Counted from the first letter of the stretch, positions 31,046-44,988 are shown. The stretch: 64,000 nt of DNA from Agroathelia rolfsii (GCA_018343915.1 JABRWF010000007.1:2914001-2978000), one strand, 5' to 3'. Numbers and translations: made by a program. The notes: a model not told the origin generated them from the sequence alone.

Positions 31046-32587
31046 GGTAAATTTTTATGTGATTTTTTATTCCTTAATTTTACAGCTGGTGATAGTCTGG
31101 TGGGCGTCGGTGGGCAAAAGAGAGACAAGCAAGCAAGATACGAGTGCTCTTGGCAGGAGCCGTCGCTGACCCTTCGGAGAGATAGAATCCTGCGGGGCAC
31201 GTGAGCGATTCCCAGTCTTACTGCCGCCGTCATGATTACGACCACCATAGCCGATTGTTCCACTGCACAGCAATCCTCACTGCACAACCCGTTTATTGGC
31301 TTACAGAGAAAGTCTATTTTGTAATGACTTACATATACGTGCACTTGTCTTCTGATTATGGAGCGCTCCAGGAAAAAAAATAAAATCACATCGCCTCAGG
31401 CAACCTGGAAAGACCTTATACATTTGGCAACAGCTTGCGTCGAGCAGCAGCTCAGAAATTTAACCCAGAAGAGACTAGCCATGACCATTTCATTTGAAGA
31501 TACAGATTTGACTCAAAGGCATTGGACATGCCTGGCAAGAAGCCAAAGACCGTGACGTAGAATTATGTATTAGCGATGTTGTGAATGAGAAGTTGAGTTT
31601 GGGTACAAGGCGCCAAGTTGCGCTCTCGTACATACCAAAATTATTTCTCGGGAACATTCATCAATCACATGGACAACGCATACACTGTGGTGGCTTTGAT
31701 GCAAATATCTGGATTGCTTCAATAATCATCCAGTTCCCGATTTTCACCGGATCAGTCGGTTTTCTTGATACACTTAGCTAGCTAGGCACCCAATGATATT
31801 TCGAGTAAGATGTCTACCGTCAGCCAAAAATTCACAGCACTTCTTCAGCTATGCACACGAAGACATTAGTGCGCCACAGTTGTTACTGAAAGATCAGGCA
31901 GATTTCGCATAATAAATCGGTTATTCTCGTCGGCCCCAGCTCTTATCTGTTTGAGGCATAATTGAGGCGAGTATATTTACCCATTCCATCTATGAAGAAA
32001 TATGATTATGTTTACAGGAAAAACATCGTCCAATCATTTAACTGCATCTGCACAATTACTTGACAGGAGCTGCCTACCTCAGGCCGTAATAGTTGTAATA
32101 ATGACAGCGTTCATGAAAGACTTAACCATGGTGAAGAACACAGCACAGGCTAGTGTCGGGAATCCCATGTCTTTCCCTGAAAGCTACTCCACTCCGCGGC
32201 TTAGAAGAGTATCTTATCCCTTACTATAAGTGACACAGTAAGTCAGATTTACCTAATATAGAACAATAATGCGGTCCCCGGGCTAATTTTGACTAGTCTG
32301 GTTTGTGATTATAAACCAAACTAAGGTTTCCAGTGGTCTACTGTTAACAGTTACTATTCAGTAAGTGGCTGATCGTGCTTTGTCATATGACATCTGCCAG
32401 TCAGATATAGGCGGGCTTTGGGTATCACCTATCCCGATGCTATGCTTCACAGGAAGTAACTTGAACCCCATTATCGAACACCCTTCGACGCTGTGTATCC
32501 ATATTCTCTTATTACTTCGGATATCTTCCGCTGGAATATGCTGCCCTCAGCATCTCAAATTACATACCGCTGATCAGCATGGTACTA
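31046..32587. other. Gene-poor region before the membrane-protein cluster
   Basis: 1.5 kb between divergent genes. From about 31400 the base composition becomes more AT-rich and stays so to about 39000. No gene or element was recognised. Confidence 0.4.
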
Positions 32588-33822
32588 ATGTCAACTAATG
32601 AATTCGAACACGAAATATCGATTTATATCGCCACCGTCTCTACATCAATCATATTCGGTGGGTACATTACTGTCTTTGGGTTGGTCAATACTTGAGTAAC
32701 GCTAATGTACATCTTTGATGACGTCAGGAATCTATCTTGGCCTTATATTCTTGGTTGTCGGAATGATCCTGAGTAATGGAGAGCTGAGCATGGCTCGTTC
32801 TACAAGGATCCTGTATCTTTCATTCGAAGGGCTGTTGTTCTTGCTGAACTCAGTCGCGTTTATGTGCGTGGTGTTGATGGGTGATCTGGTGTGGATTGTC
32901 CATCGCGATAATCCCGTGCCATATTATCAAAAGAACGGCGCAGGAGATCCGTGGTATCTCTATCTAAGCATCTTGGTTCAGGCCCTATCCATGTTTCTAG
33001 GCGACGCTCTCCTGGTCAGTATTGTGGGAGTTACCAGCCATATTGATCAGTGGCTAACTGGATATTCATTTAGATTTACCGGTGCCACAAGGTTTTTGGA
33101 TCGCGTCCATGGGTTGTCGCCATCCCTGCCATGTGCTCAGTGGGATACCTTGGTCAGTCATAGTGACACCTCTTCGAATCATGTTGCGCGCCTATTAAAT
33201 TGTCATTGGAATGTTCTTTCACAGTTTTCTCGATTCTTGATTATGCCTTGCCCAAAAACATACTCAATGCTAGCATATTTGCTCAAATTCTCATGCTAAT
33301 TGTCAATCCCGTTGTCACTGCCATGATATGTTCGAAAATTTTTTCCGTATCTCGCGGCATACGACAATTTTCATATGTTTCTAAACCATACACTAACATC
33401 CCCGCCATACTCATCGAATCTGCCGCGCCTTGGACCGTACTTGGCATCTTGCTTGCCATCACTGCCTGGATAGAAGACGTATACTGGTGGGAGGGTCTAT
33501 ATATTATATGGTGTGCAGTTGGAGTGAGTAATACTTTTTGTCTCTTTAATATTACGCAAGGGCTTACTCGTGGATAAACCAAAAGCTATTGTCGCCTCAG
33601 CTTGTCATCATTCGCGTTGTGATGGGCGTTGCCTGGGATAGGAGGGTTTCAATCGAGCTAACCCGACTAAGCACAGTAAACTTTTCACCATCTCCCCATG
33701 AGGTACACCATAACACTCAGCATTCTGGGGTATCTATGAAATCCAATCCCGCAGCACTAGACAGACATAATAGCTTTACTAATGTCATATCTAATCATGG
33801 AAATGAAAAGAGTCTGTGTTAG
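32588..33822 (+). CDS. Seven-helix membrane protein, tandem copy A
   Basis: Five exons (32588-32657, 32728-33014, 33074-33152, 33225-33523, 33601-33822) give 318 aa. Hydrophobic segments can be counted at about residues 10-35, 50-70, 90-118, 130-150, 160-182, 205-225 and 230-250, so a seven-helix protein is likely. Marks shared with copies B and C: FLGDALLVY/IYRC at the start of exon 3, SRPWVVA, an IxPVVTAMI helix, YTNIPAILIESAA, then LVIIRVVMGVAWDR before a Ser/Asn/His-rich cytoplasmic tail. This is a family expanded in Agaricomycetes; relatives are usually left as hypothetical and sometimes compared with GPCRs. No ligand or pathway can be inferred. Frames and splice sites are intact. Confidence 0.75.
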
Positions 33823-33899
33823 CATTTCCTAAAGCCTCAAAACGCATATATCCACGTTTGTATAGTAGACAAATTGGTGATCGCCTGTGAAAACACTTG

Positions 33900-34859
33900 C
33901 ATGTATGATCATGATGGGCCTGGAGGCCTGGATAATACATCGAGAAGATCCTGGAACTCTGGATGGACCTCTGGCATATTTTTATAGCTTAAACTTCACC
34001 TTATGAAGTTTATCCTGGAACGACATTATGGTACCCAGCTCTAAATAACTTGACCATGAAAATTGCCATGTTTTTGGGAGATGTTTTGCTTGTGAGTATT
34101 GGCCATTAGCCGATTGTCAGATTTCCTGTCTGACTAGCCAGGTTTATCGATGCTACCGAGTATTTGGCTCACGTTCATTTATCGTCGCTTCCCTGGTCTT
34201 GTGTTTAATCAGCTATCTTGTTGAGTTAAGTTTTCATAGATGATTGGCCTCAAAGTACCGACAATGGTTTTGTGCAGGTCTAGCAATTTTTGAGTCTATT
34301 GCATTCGGTATTGCACCTGTGACTATGGCCATCATGGTTATGGTCAATATCATGGTCACTGCTATGATGTCCATAAATATCATAGCTATGGCAAAACGTA
34401 TACGAGGGAGCCCCCAAGCTAACAAGTCATATACTGGCATATCTGTTATACTCGTCGAATCAGCTGCCCATGGGCGATAATGGGGATATTATTATTAGCT
34501 GGACTCATATTCTTCAACTGGTGGCCTAGTGCTTATATATTGTGGATGGTAATCGGGGTGAGTTCATTTTATTTTATCTGCCAATCATACAAGAGCACCA
34601 GCATAACATGGGGTAGCTGTTATCACCGCAGATTATTATTCTTCGTGCTGCTATGTGTATTGCATGGGATGAAAACACATCACATGAATTATCCCAGCTG
34701 GGCAGTATGACATTTGCATCAGTTCCTTCAGCTATAAACCTCGACACCCAGGGGTCAGGAAGGTCTGATGAACAGAAATCTTCAACGGCAGAAGACATGC
34801 ATATTAGTGACACTGAGGCGAACCGGATATCTGCTCTTAATAGTGTGCAAAACGCATAA
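33900..34859 (+). pseudogene. Seven-helix membrane protein, tandem copy B, broken
   Basis: Aligned with A and C, several lesions are visible. The N-terminal exon is not recognisable. Around 33975-34040 the frame changes between YFYSLNFTL and LWYPALNNLTMKIAMFLGDV. The donor after CLISYL reads CTTG-ttgagt where A and C have CTTG-gtaagt or gtcagt. At about 34465 one base is missing in the ESAA/WTIMG segment (GCTGCCCATGG against GCTGCCTTATGG in copy C), shifting frame. The last exon is nearly whole, IILRAAMCIAWDENTSHELS, and ends at 34859. Closest to C by its ENTSHELSQL tail. Confidence 0.75.
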
Positions 34860-36012
34860 CGCCAGAAAATACAACAAGGCCAAGAGTAGTAAATAGAGAC
34901 GGTATATAGAGTAGTGTAAACAAGCCAAGATGCCCATATGATGTGATGTGAAATATGGGTATCAGCATTAGGAGCCTGTTTTAATGAAGAAAATACTATG
35001 CATGTACCTTGCCATTTCTCATGGTAAGAGTTGGTTGGGGATTTCTTGTTAAAGTGGCCGTCACTGAAAATACATTTTTGAAAGCTTGGCGCTGATATTA
35101 TTTTGGGCAGTGCAGATATATTTTGGACAGAATTGCAATGCAGCGGCGGGGCCGCTGGTTGCACCAGAAGCGCATACAGCCAGGTGGCTCAGTAGTATTC
35201 ACTGATGACATTCGTTTTCATCCCCATTCTTTCAAAAAATAAATCTATATCATATTTTGCTTGTTTATATTATCTGTCTACTGATATGAATAGGAGTAGC
35301 ATGCGTAATGCAATGATGTCAACAGAAGCTATCTGTCCTTATTACTATAACTAGTTATCTGGGGAGATCCGGCTGGGGACGTTAGTCGCGCTAGAAGCTT
35401 GACCTGCAGCTACTGTGTGATATCTGGAAGCAGAAAAAAGCGCCATATACACGCCCGTTTTTATGTAGTGTGTGTGCGGGCTAGACACACAGATAGCAGA
35501 CTGCTTCCCCATCTATCAACCGCACTTCTGTGGTACTAGCACTGACAGCAGGAGCATCGCCTTGCGTCTGATCTTGTTACCCCTTCCTTCTCCATGTTTT
35601 ATGTACTAGATAACCATGAAGAGTTTTCTTTTGAAAGGCGTGCTGTCACGTGTAACAGCGAAATCGATGCGTTTCCGTAATTCAATCATGTCGTACTTTC
35701 ATCAGTGGTTCATTTATTCCTGTGATTTTATTCCTGAGCGGCATGAACTTCTTGACACTGAAAAAGGTCTTTATGGGCGCTTGCATATTATAGAGTCTAA
35801 TATAGACCATTCCTAGTAGGTATGAAGCCATTGATAAGGTTTGAAAATTGATTGAGCTATCAGGTTCGGATGAAACCTCACATGCATCCAAAATTCGATC
35901 ATTGATAGCTTTCACAGCAAAGACACGACATTCTATATAAAGATCACGGGTACCGTATATTTAAATATTTAGCTCAAGTCTTATATTTTTCCTTGCTATT
36001 CTCGCATCCCAA
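34860..36012. other. AT-rich spacer between membrane-protein copies
   Basis: 1.15 kb containing the copy C promoter. Nothing else recognised; short ORFs do not resemble the family. Confidence 0.35.
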
Positions 36013-37307
36013 ATGAGCTCACCATATGGGTCCCCGCCAAATTTCGAGTATGAAAACTCTATTTATGTATCGATAATTCTAATGTCTATTATATATGGTA
36101 AATATCATAGACTAACACGTGTGTTTATGTACTAATGAGATACTTATATTCTATTGTCATAATGGCATCTATTATGCAAGGTTTCTACATTGGACTCGTA
36201 TTTATGACAGTCCGTATGCTCATAAAAAACAGAAGAAACTCACATCTCCTCCGGAAAGGTTTTTACCTTACATTTGAGGGACTGGCTCTTTTGCTCGGCA
36301 CAACTGCATTCGTATGCATGATTAAAATGGCCCAAGAGGAGTGGATCACTCGAGACCGACATCTAGAGTCACCGGAGCAACCATTTGAGTACATTTATAG
36401 ATTGATGTTGGGATTTAAAACCAAAAACAATTCGCTCTATCTGAGTCTGAGCAATTTGACTATGAATACTTCCGTGTTTCTTGGCGATGCATTACTTGTA
36501 AGTGCCATTTCTAGACAACTCTTAGATTGAATCCTTAAATCAGTTAGATTTACCGGTGTCACCGAGTATTTGGACAGCGCTTATGGATCGTTGCCTTACC
36601 AATCATGTGTTCAATTAGTTATCTTGGTAAGTCAAATATCTGCAGTGTATTGTATTCTTGTTGATTTTTTATGAACACACTCAACAATCTTGCATAGTTT
36701 TATCAATTGCTCATGCTATATCCTTCTCATTGGATTGTTGGGCTTTTTCTATAATTCTCATGCTTATTGTTGATCCAATGGTTACTATCATGATCTTCAT
36801 AAAGATCATAATCATAGTTCGGCCGATACAAAGGAATTCACAAGTCCAAATCAATAGGCCATATACCAATGTGTCCGCCATACTTATTGAATCCGCTGCC
36901 TTATGGACGATTATGGGAGTTTTGGCTACATTTGGATTCATAGGATACATCTTCAGTAGCTGGTGGTTTGGTGCTTATATACTATGGATGGCACTGGGTG
37001 TAAGTACCCGTTCATACCCGCTACATATACAAGAGTGCAACTCAACATGGTATAGCTTTTATCCCCACAGCTCATTATTCTGCGTATTGCCATGGGTATT
37101 GCATGGGATGAGAACACCTCGCATGAATTATCTCAGCTGACTGCCCTGGCCTTTACATCAGTTTCTGCCACTGTAAGCTATAATGACCCGAGCCAAGGAT
37201 CAGGAGCATCTAATGAGTTTCAGTGCTTAACCGTAGACGTTAACGGTAATGATAGCACTGATATAACTCAAAGATCTGCCCGTGATAGTGGGCAGAACTT
37301 ATATTAA
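36013..37307 (+). CDS. Seven-helix membrane protein, tandem copy C
   Basis: Five exons (36013-36097, 36181-36497, 36548-36626, 36698-36999, 37071-37307) give 339 aa. Exon 3 has the same length (79 nt) as in copy A, and the introns interrupt the same places. Conserved segments: GFYIGLVFMTVRML, FLGDALLV then IYRCHRVFGQRLWIVA, LMLIVDPMVTIMI, YTNVSAILIESAALWTIMG and LIILRIAMGIAWDENTSHEL. The tail is hydrophilic, rich in Ser, Asn and Asp, and presumed cytoplasmic. Intact frame and splice sites indicate a functional copy. Function unknown, as for copy A. Confidence 0.75.
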
Positions 37308-39263
37308 TGCTAGATTCAATAATTATTTAAACCACTATTTAAAACAGTAAAAATGAATAGAGAAAACTCAATGATATACCATGAGGTCTGAATGAGCTCT
37401 TTATGGACTGACTGAAGCAGAGAAAAAGACTATATGTATGTATTGAACCATTGAGCAAATATAATATGTTGTATACTATCTGTGTTACTTGGTGTTAGCA
37501 TGTGAAAAAAGAAGCAGCAGGTGTTAAAAGATAATATATATATATCTTTTATTATGGCTTAACCATGAAGCTATAAAGTATACTAAATAATAAATCTTAT
37601 TCTCCATATCTGATTCTACATACCATGAATTTATCATGATTATAAAGCGGTTATAACCCTTGTAAATAAATGATTAAACATATTTACGAATATTTGAAAT
37701 GCACAATTAATACAAATGCTTCCGTGTGGCAACTTCAGCCACTGATCATATTATAACACAATAGGACTCCAAGTGCAATCATTATGCATCCTTGTCGATA
37801 CCTCACTCCCTACCAGCGAGTTTCGATTTGTGAACACAGCGTAGCATTAACCCTACGGTCTCGAAGGTAAACGACACCTAATATGTCTAAAACCGTATGG
37901 AGATGCTTGCCGTTACGGTACACACCAAGACACTACATGGGGCGGTGCTTAAGTTTACAATGTTCTGCTTATTTTAGCTTCGAAAGTGGCCAGTAGCCTT
38001 GTGTTTGGTGGTGTAATTTCAGATTCGGCTGATATCTAGAGACATCATTATGCTAGTTAAACCCTCTTTCTTTGAATAGAGGACTTGAGAAGGTGCTGCC
38101 CTATTTCACTAGAAATGGGCTATATTAAGCAAGGAGTACGAGGGGATGTAATTAAAAATGTTTTTAGATAATAGTCTCGGTAAGTGTTATATCGTGGATC
38201 AGCATCATTTGAAACGCCAGACTAATTCAGACTTTATAAATAGCTACAGTATGACATAATGCCCGTCTAATTAGTACCCAGCCTTGAAGAGGCTCGGCCG
38301 AGGGTGCTAGTGCCTTACCATTTTAAGGCGTAGAAAGAATGTACTAGTAATGCCGAAAACAAGTTTGCAGTATCAATATGGTATAGCTTTCCTGTTCACG
38401 AAGCTGAGTGGCGGTGCAAGCTGCCGGGAACTACCGTATCCCCGAGGTAAAATGCATGGTCTCGTCGTGATTATTATGCTCCAAATTTAATATATGTCGC
38501 CGAGATTGACTGCACATATTGGCATGGCCTACGTAGCCATCGGCCGTGCTACTACTAGTGTCATATACAACAACCTAATTGCAATGAGGCTGAATTCGAG
38601 ATGGCTTATCTCCCTATAGAGAAAGAGGCGCAAAGAATATGGTGTTCAATTTCATAGATGGCTGATTAACATACAACAAAGAAAGTGTCTCAGAAGCATG
38701 TACTTTTCATGCATGCCATCTTTGATATTCATCTCCACTGTACAGCAGGTCGCCGACGTGATGGCTCAAATCGCATGAGGTCCGTATCGTATCGGGACGC
38801 AAGCACGGAGAGATAGACATACGAACGTGCGCATTCAGACCCACAATGGAGAGTAGACCCGAAAATGGGGGAGGGGAGAATAGATAGGCCCTAACGACGG
38901 AAAGACCCCATGATGTACTTGAGATAATATTTGGGCCCTTATTTAGGGCTTTGCTGAGGAGAATTGAATGACGATTTGATAAAAAAAAATCAAGATAGAG
39001 TTTGAGCCACAGAGCACATAGGGGGTCGCAGCCTGAGAATGCAAATGTGAGATGACATACGGCTCCAGATCATGAGGCAACCGCGATGTGACCGGATCCG
39101 GAAGTGAGCCACCGTGTGACATATCAGAGAGAACAAGTATCGCTGAGTCAGCACGCTGACGTCTACAGATTCTGGAACAACATGTACGGGAATGTATATA
39201 AGACCCCAGGAAGACCCCACAGTACTGACTTCCCTTGTCCACCAAATCGCCTCTTACTCCTGA
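37308..39263. other. AT-rich gene-free region
   Basis: Nearly 2 kb with no convincing coding frame, repeat or RNA gene. The last 200 bases before 39264 would contain the promoter of the next gene. Confidence 0.4.
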
Positions 39264-42200
39264 ATGCTGATAGCTTCCCCATACTCTTCCAGTCGTCTAC
39301 TGACTCTGCTATCAATTGCAGTACAGCATGTGCCCCGACTTCTCTCTCGCACGCCTGCAGACTCAGGCCTCACCAGCAGCAATAGTACTCTGCACACCTT
39401 CGCCCGCCGGGCAGCTGAGCACCATGATCTCAAATTCATCATCTTTGCTTGTCTCATACCGGTCCTGGTCTTACTCAGCGGTGTCTTCGCCGGATTGACT
39501 CTCGGCTATATGAGTCTCGACGAGACGCAGCTGCATGTATTGTCCATTAGCGGGACACCGTGAGTGGCGCATAGTATACATGCTTTAATTATATGGCACC
39601 TGATAAGTGCCTATCCGCACTAGTAAGCAGCGTGAATACGCGAACAAGATTAAGCCTATTCGCGCTAACGGACACCTCCTGCTCGTCACCTTGCTGTTGG
39701 CCAATATGATCGTGAACGAGTCATTACCCGTTATTAGCGATCCCGTCCTTGGTGGTGGCGTGCAGAGTGTCGTAGTCAGCACCGTGCTTATCGTCATGTA
39801 AGTATATTACAAACTCCGGATTGAAGTACCTATATCAACCTATGGACCTTTTCCGCATCACAACAGCTTCGCAGAGATTATTCCTCAGAGTCTCTGTACT
39901 CGTCATGGTCTCTACCTCGGTGCCAAGATGGCCAGCACGACGCAAGTGCTGATTTATGCCCTGGTAAGTGTATTGATAATCAAAGTACACCCGGTGTTCC
40001 ATACTTATGTAAAATAGTGGATTATCGCTTGGCCAGTTGCCAAGATTCTCGAGTTGGTCCTAGGCGAGCATCATGGTATCATTTATCGACGTTCTGGTAA
40101 GTGGAATTAAGCCACAAACATTGCCACTATGTCTCAACTCTTCCTGTAGAGCTCAAAGAGCTTATCGCTATGCATTCTACAAATGCCACCCACGGCGGTG
40201 ACTTGAAGAATGATACAGTCACCATTATTGGTGCCACTCTGGATTTGCAAGAGAAGGTTGTTTCACAGGTTAGTGCATTTCCAATTACGATTATCCCACA
40301 AATGATTGACTTAATGTCATCAAATAGGCCATGACGCCTATTTCAGATGTTTTCATGCTATCAATTGAGGATAAACTTGATTACGAGACGCTCAAGCAGA
40401 TCTGTCTGACCGGTCACAGTCGTGTGCCCGTTTACGAAGAAGTGACGATCCCGGCAGCTCCACTCGGGGAGATTCCTTCAGACCATGTCGTCAAAGAGGG
40501 TATGGTTACTGTCAAGAAGATAATCGGAATTTTGCTTGTCAAGAATTGTGTTTTGCTTGACCCCAGCGGTATGTATACGATCTTTCGCTCACTAGTCTTT
40601 TTACTCCAAATGAGGGCTTACGACTGTTTTCGCTTAGACGCCGTTCCCATACGTAAAATCCCCTTGAACAAAGTTCTCTTCGTCCCTCGCAATGAACCTC
40701 TCCTCGGCATCCTGGACAAATTCCAAGAAGGCCGCTCTCATATTGCTGTCGTAAGTCGCTACAGCAAAGACACAGCCGTCTCCGTCAAGAAGGCAGTCAA
40801 GACGGGACTCACACAGCGTATCCGCGCCACCGTTGGTATAGCTGACAGTGACTCTAGTGATGAGGACGATGAAACCGCAAGTAACGAGGAAACTTTGAAG
40901 AGCGATAGTGAGTCTGGTCAGGAGAGTTCGCATAACCATGGGACAAAGCATCGTGGTAGCTGGAGGAGAAAGAAGAGCAAGAGGGCTCGCAGGGGTGATC
41001 TGGAAATGGGAACGGTCAAGAGCAACAAAATGTCAGGTTCCGATGGTACAAAGGATGGTCAGTCGACGCTCAAGGGTGGCTTGCAATTTGGCATCAGTGG
41101 TCGGGAACAGGCTATGCCTGCAGACGCGGTGCTGACCAAGGAAGGCGCTAAAGAGGTTTGTTAACTTTCATATGATCCAGAAACCTAACCTGACAGTACA
41201 AATCGTAGTTTTATGCCGCTTTCGACCCTGCTGTTATGCCACTCGGTATCATTACTCTCGAAGATGTCTTGGAAGGTATTATTCCTAGCTATCTTTGATC
41301 TATTTCTTCGGACTTACCAAAATGACCAGAATTGATCGGTGAGGAAATCTACGATGAATTTGACCCTGAAGGCGCCCGGGCGTTATACAACTCCTCCCCC
41401 GCTCCTACTGTCGCTCAGACCGTCCCAGACGCACAACGTCCGGTCTTGAAGCGCAAAGGCTCGGCTCCCCAACTCACGGATATCTCTGCTTCTCTCACGG
41501 ATACCACCCTACCCAGTCCAGGCGGTACTACGCCGAACAAATCATCACTGCTACCAGGACCTCTCCTTCGCCCTCTGAACGTGAAAGGTTTGGACTTTAT
41601 CCGCAGTCGCAGCGCGCCCCCAACACAGCGAGGCAAGAAGCCACCGGTACCCTACTCCTTGGATGCAGCGAGGACGCCGCCCTCTTCTGCTGCTCATAAC
41701 TCACCGCATATTGTTGGACTGACTGACCTGCCTATTGCTGACGAATTCGATTATGACGGTGAAAAGAAGTACAGTGAAGGTATCGCCGACGACGCGCCCG
41801 CCTCCAACCCGGTCCATCCCTACGCGGCGCAGGAAGAGCAGGCTCAATGGCCCGCTCACAACCTTACCAACGCTACTACACCCACGACGACGATGGGTTC
41901 GACGACGCCCACGGGTACGAGGTTCAAGCCCACTGCCTCGCCTACATTCAGCACCGAGAGCGCCATGCCTTCACCCCGCACCGCACCGCCAGGTATGGCG
42001 ACGCCGACGAACTCTCTTGAAGCGATCCTCCGTAAACGACGCGCTGCTGTCGCCGCGGCTTCTTCAACCGCGGCGACAGTGATGACTGGGAACCCGGTTC
42101 TGGGTGCTGCTCTTCTGACTTCGATGAATGCTACAGGGATTCCTCAGGGTGGTGCTGGCCCATCCGCGCGAGCCCCAGGAGGCTTGAATGCCGCCAAGGG

Positions 42201-42393
42201 TGCTAGGTTCAAGAGCAGTCCCATCGGTGGTGGCCATTCGAACGGTGTCATTGTCGCAGAACAGGTCAAGGAAGGGCTCAAGGGCTCAAATCCTCAGCAG
42301 CAACAATTGCGCCAACAACAGCGTGATGAGGTGGATGATGGTGATGATGATGATGCCTATACTGACGCTCCAGAAGTGCCTCGTAGCGAATAA
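39264..42393 (+). CDS. MAM3: CNNM/Mam3-type transporter-like protein (DUF21 plus CBS pair)
   Basis: Nine exons (39264-39559, 39624-39797, 39867-39963, 40018-40096, 40150-40268, 40328-40568, 40638-41155, 41209-41275, 41330-42393) give 884 aa. The DUF21 membrane domain starts near residue 57 (FIIFACLIPVLVLLSGVFAG) and includes LGYMSLDETQLHVL, LLLANMIVNESLPV, FAEIIPQSLC and AWPVAKILE. A CBS pair follows: AMTPISDVFMLSIEDKLDYE, GHSRVPVYEE, VKKIIGILLVKN, and PLLGILDKFQEGRSHIAVV, GIITLEDVLEELIGEEIYDE, with a long acidic and basic insert before the last part. Yeast Mam3 sits in the vacuole membrane and affects manganese handling; animal CNNMs act on magnesium. The long C-terminus is Ser/Pro/Thr-rich, ending in Gln and acidic runs. 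Confidence 0.9.
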
Positions 42394-44988
42394 ATCAAAG
42401 TGGATGTCACGCAAAGCCAGCCCTGATTGATTCCCGTGAACAAAGGCTCTCCTGTTACAAGCCGTAAATGTTCCTTCTCCTTTATGGTCTCTATTTTTTT
42501 TTTTTTGCTGCTACTTTCTTTTCCTTATTTTCAAGAACCAGTGAATGTGTCTTGTTTAGTTGACTCAGATGTGGAATGGGCGTTGTGTTATTTATGTATT
42601 CTAATCTGCTAAACTTACATATTCTCTTGCATTTTCTTGGTACCATTCTCGTCTCGTATAATTGCTTGTAAACGTAAATAAATAACTACAATATATCGGT
42701 CTTGAATTCCTGACATTTCACTCGCCATTGGGTGAGTCTTATATGCAAGGAACTTAGTTTTTTCGTCTGCTTCCGTAGATTTCTGTCAAAAAAGGTGAAG
42801 CATTGATTGGGAAGACTTGTGTCGCCAGTACGGTAAGGCAGGGCACGTTATGTCAGTCATGTAGTGTGGGGGAGGTCAGGCCGGCGCTGCGACGGCAAGG
42901 AAGCAAGTGTGAAGACAGAAGTTGGGGGTGGAGGTGCTGCCGGTGTAGCCAGCAGGCTTGGCCGGCTAACCGGGCAGGCACCACTCGAGCTGCGGGCGAG
43001 AAGGTATCTCGACACCCCCCAACCAACTGCGTGTGCTAGCGTACCCACTAGGGGAGGTGGGTGGATCGAGCACAATTCAACGCTGGCTGTATGCGCTATG
43101 CTCCTTGCTGTCAGAGAACAAGCCGCAAACTGTGCAGCAGCTGGGCTGTGCGGGCAAACTCCGCGGTGCGAAGTCCGAAATATGATGCTTCCGGCCTGTC
43201 CTCCTCGAGCTCAAAATCGGATTCGGCGACATGGAAGGAAAGAAGCCGAGCCTTAGTAAGCGGCTTGACTAAGGCCGGCCCCTTTCCAGCGATAGGGCAA
43301 GCCTGGAATAGCTATACCTCGTCCCCCAAAGCTGGGTCCATGCTAGGTATAATGTGTAATCAGGGAGGTGGGTGGGAGAAATAAACCTGCCGCTGTGTTA
43401 TTGTGTTATTAATCCAGAACGAGTTATCATTCCATTTGTCCCCGTACATGGTCGTACGTAGGCAAACGGATAAAGTATGAGATATTTACATCCAGAGAAA
43501 TTTATACATCTAATCAACTTAGTCATGTAATATTAAGTTCAATGCTTTGAACCGCATGGATTGTAGTCCCAGTATATTGCACAGCTGTGAGTGAGGGCAC
43601 TGAGTGCTCAGTGAAAAGGGTAGTGGCGTGCACTCACGAACACCGCGGGGACTCAGGCCTGTGGCTGTGTCTTCCCAATGCCCAAACTACCGAAACTCAA
43701 CCTCGCAGGCTCGGAATCGTTTACATATAACGGCAACACTGATGCGAGCGGACCGACCCGGCTTTCGTCAAAACTACTACAGACACGACATGATACAACA
43801 CCTCATTTCATTGCTCTCTTAGGTTGAAAGCCAAGGGACTGACAATCTGCATTCCTCAATGAAAAAGACCTCGTATCTGCATTCAGCCGCCGCAACGATG
43901 AAAAACAATGCCTGAAAGGCATTTTCTTTACCTTTCTCCATGCTACACATGAAATGATGATAGTATCCAAAGTTGCCCCCAAGAGAGGCGGCTCTCATTG
44001 CTTTCCGCATACTGGAGGATCCGACAGACGTTGTCTAATATGACCAGTGGACCTTTTGATTCAACACCAGAATCTAGCAGATACTCATGGAGTATCAACA
44101 GCTTCTTTAAACACATGAGCAGAGTGTGTATCAAGCATCTATTCTCCCCTGTGAGATCTATCCTAGCCCTCATCAACCCCTCCCCCCCCCAAAAAAAAAA
44201 TTGCACGAAGCTGTCTTTGTCTCTTCCAAAATTGACAGGAACTGTTCTTCTTTCCATTACTAAAACCTCAACTCCCGTATCAAGTTTCGTATTCTAACAT
44301 TATCAGCGACATTCTAGTGAGTGACTTCTTTCTCGCCTTGTTTCAAGGAATCTGCAACGTTTCTGTTTTCCCCCCTTGGTAGTGTAATGAATCTTGCCAG
44401 TGCATGAAACTATCGAATCGTTTACTCTTATAGAATCCAAATCGGGCGATGGGTCAGACTAGTCAAAAAGCTGTTGGTGCGTTACTAGATATTGTCAATG
44501 AAAGAGGAGCTTGATTATGCATGATGGTGTTGAATTGAGTTGATGATGCGACCATACATTCGCTGCGATATAATCACGAGTCTCCGCAAACATCAGACAA
44601 ATATCATGCTCCTTCTTGTGTGGATACTATCTTTTAAGTTCCTGATCGTCACTCAACCTGATAGGGTGAAGATAACTCAATTTGAGGTCGGACAAAATAA
44701 TGACATGGAAATAGATTATCACGCGCATCACGAAGGCAGCTCCAGGGGTGTCAAGTGACTCGGATTGATATTGCTGGTATCGATATTGAAATAATGGCCT
44801 TGAACCAAATACACTAATTCTGTTTGACACTTGGCGGGCTTTGACCATCCGCTTATCTTCTCACAGAACTGATAACACAATCCTGGTCTGTTTTCAACTT
44901 GAAGTGGTATTCTTGTGATCACTCGTCTAAGCCTTATATGCCAGTGTTTTGCAACAAGAGCACCTCAGAACTCGCCGCCGTATCAACC
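42394..44988. other. Long intergenic region with a GC-rich block and homopolymer pair
   Basis: 2.6 kb. A GC-rich block at about 42840-43380 stands out from its AT-rich surroundings. It has no coherent ORF but contains an 8-bp stem (GCCTTAGT 43250-43257 with ACTAAGGC 43268-43275). At 44182-44200 nine C are followed directly by ten A. The last 100 bases resemble the upstream region of PRP43 copy 1. Confidence 0.4.

Noticed and set aside
43608..43621. CTCAGTGAAAAG, identical to the first 12 bases of the MITE terminus
   Set aside because: No further terminal sequence or partner repeat follows; probably chance or a tiny remnant.
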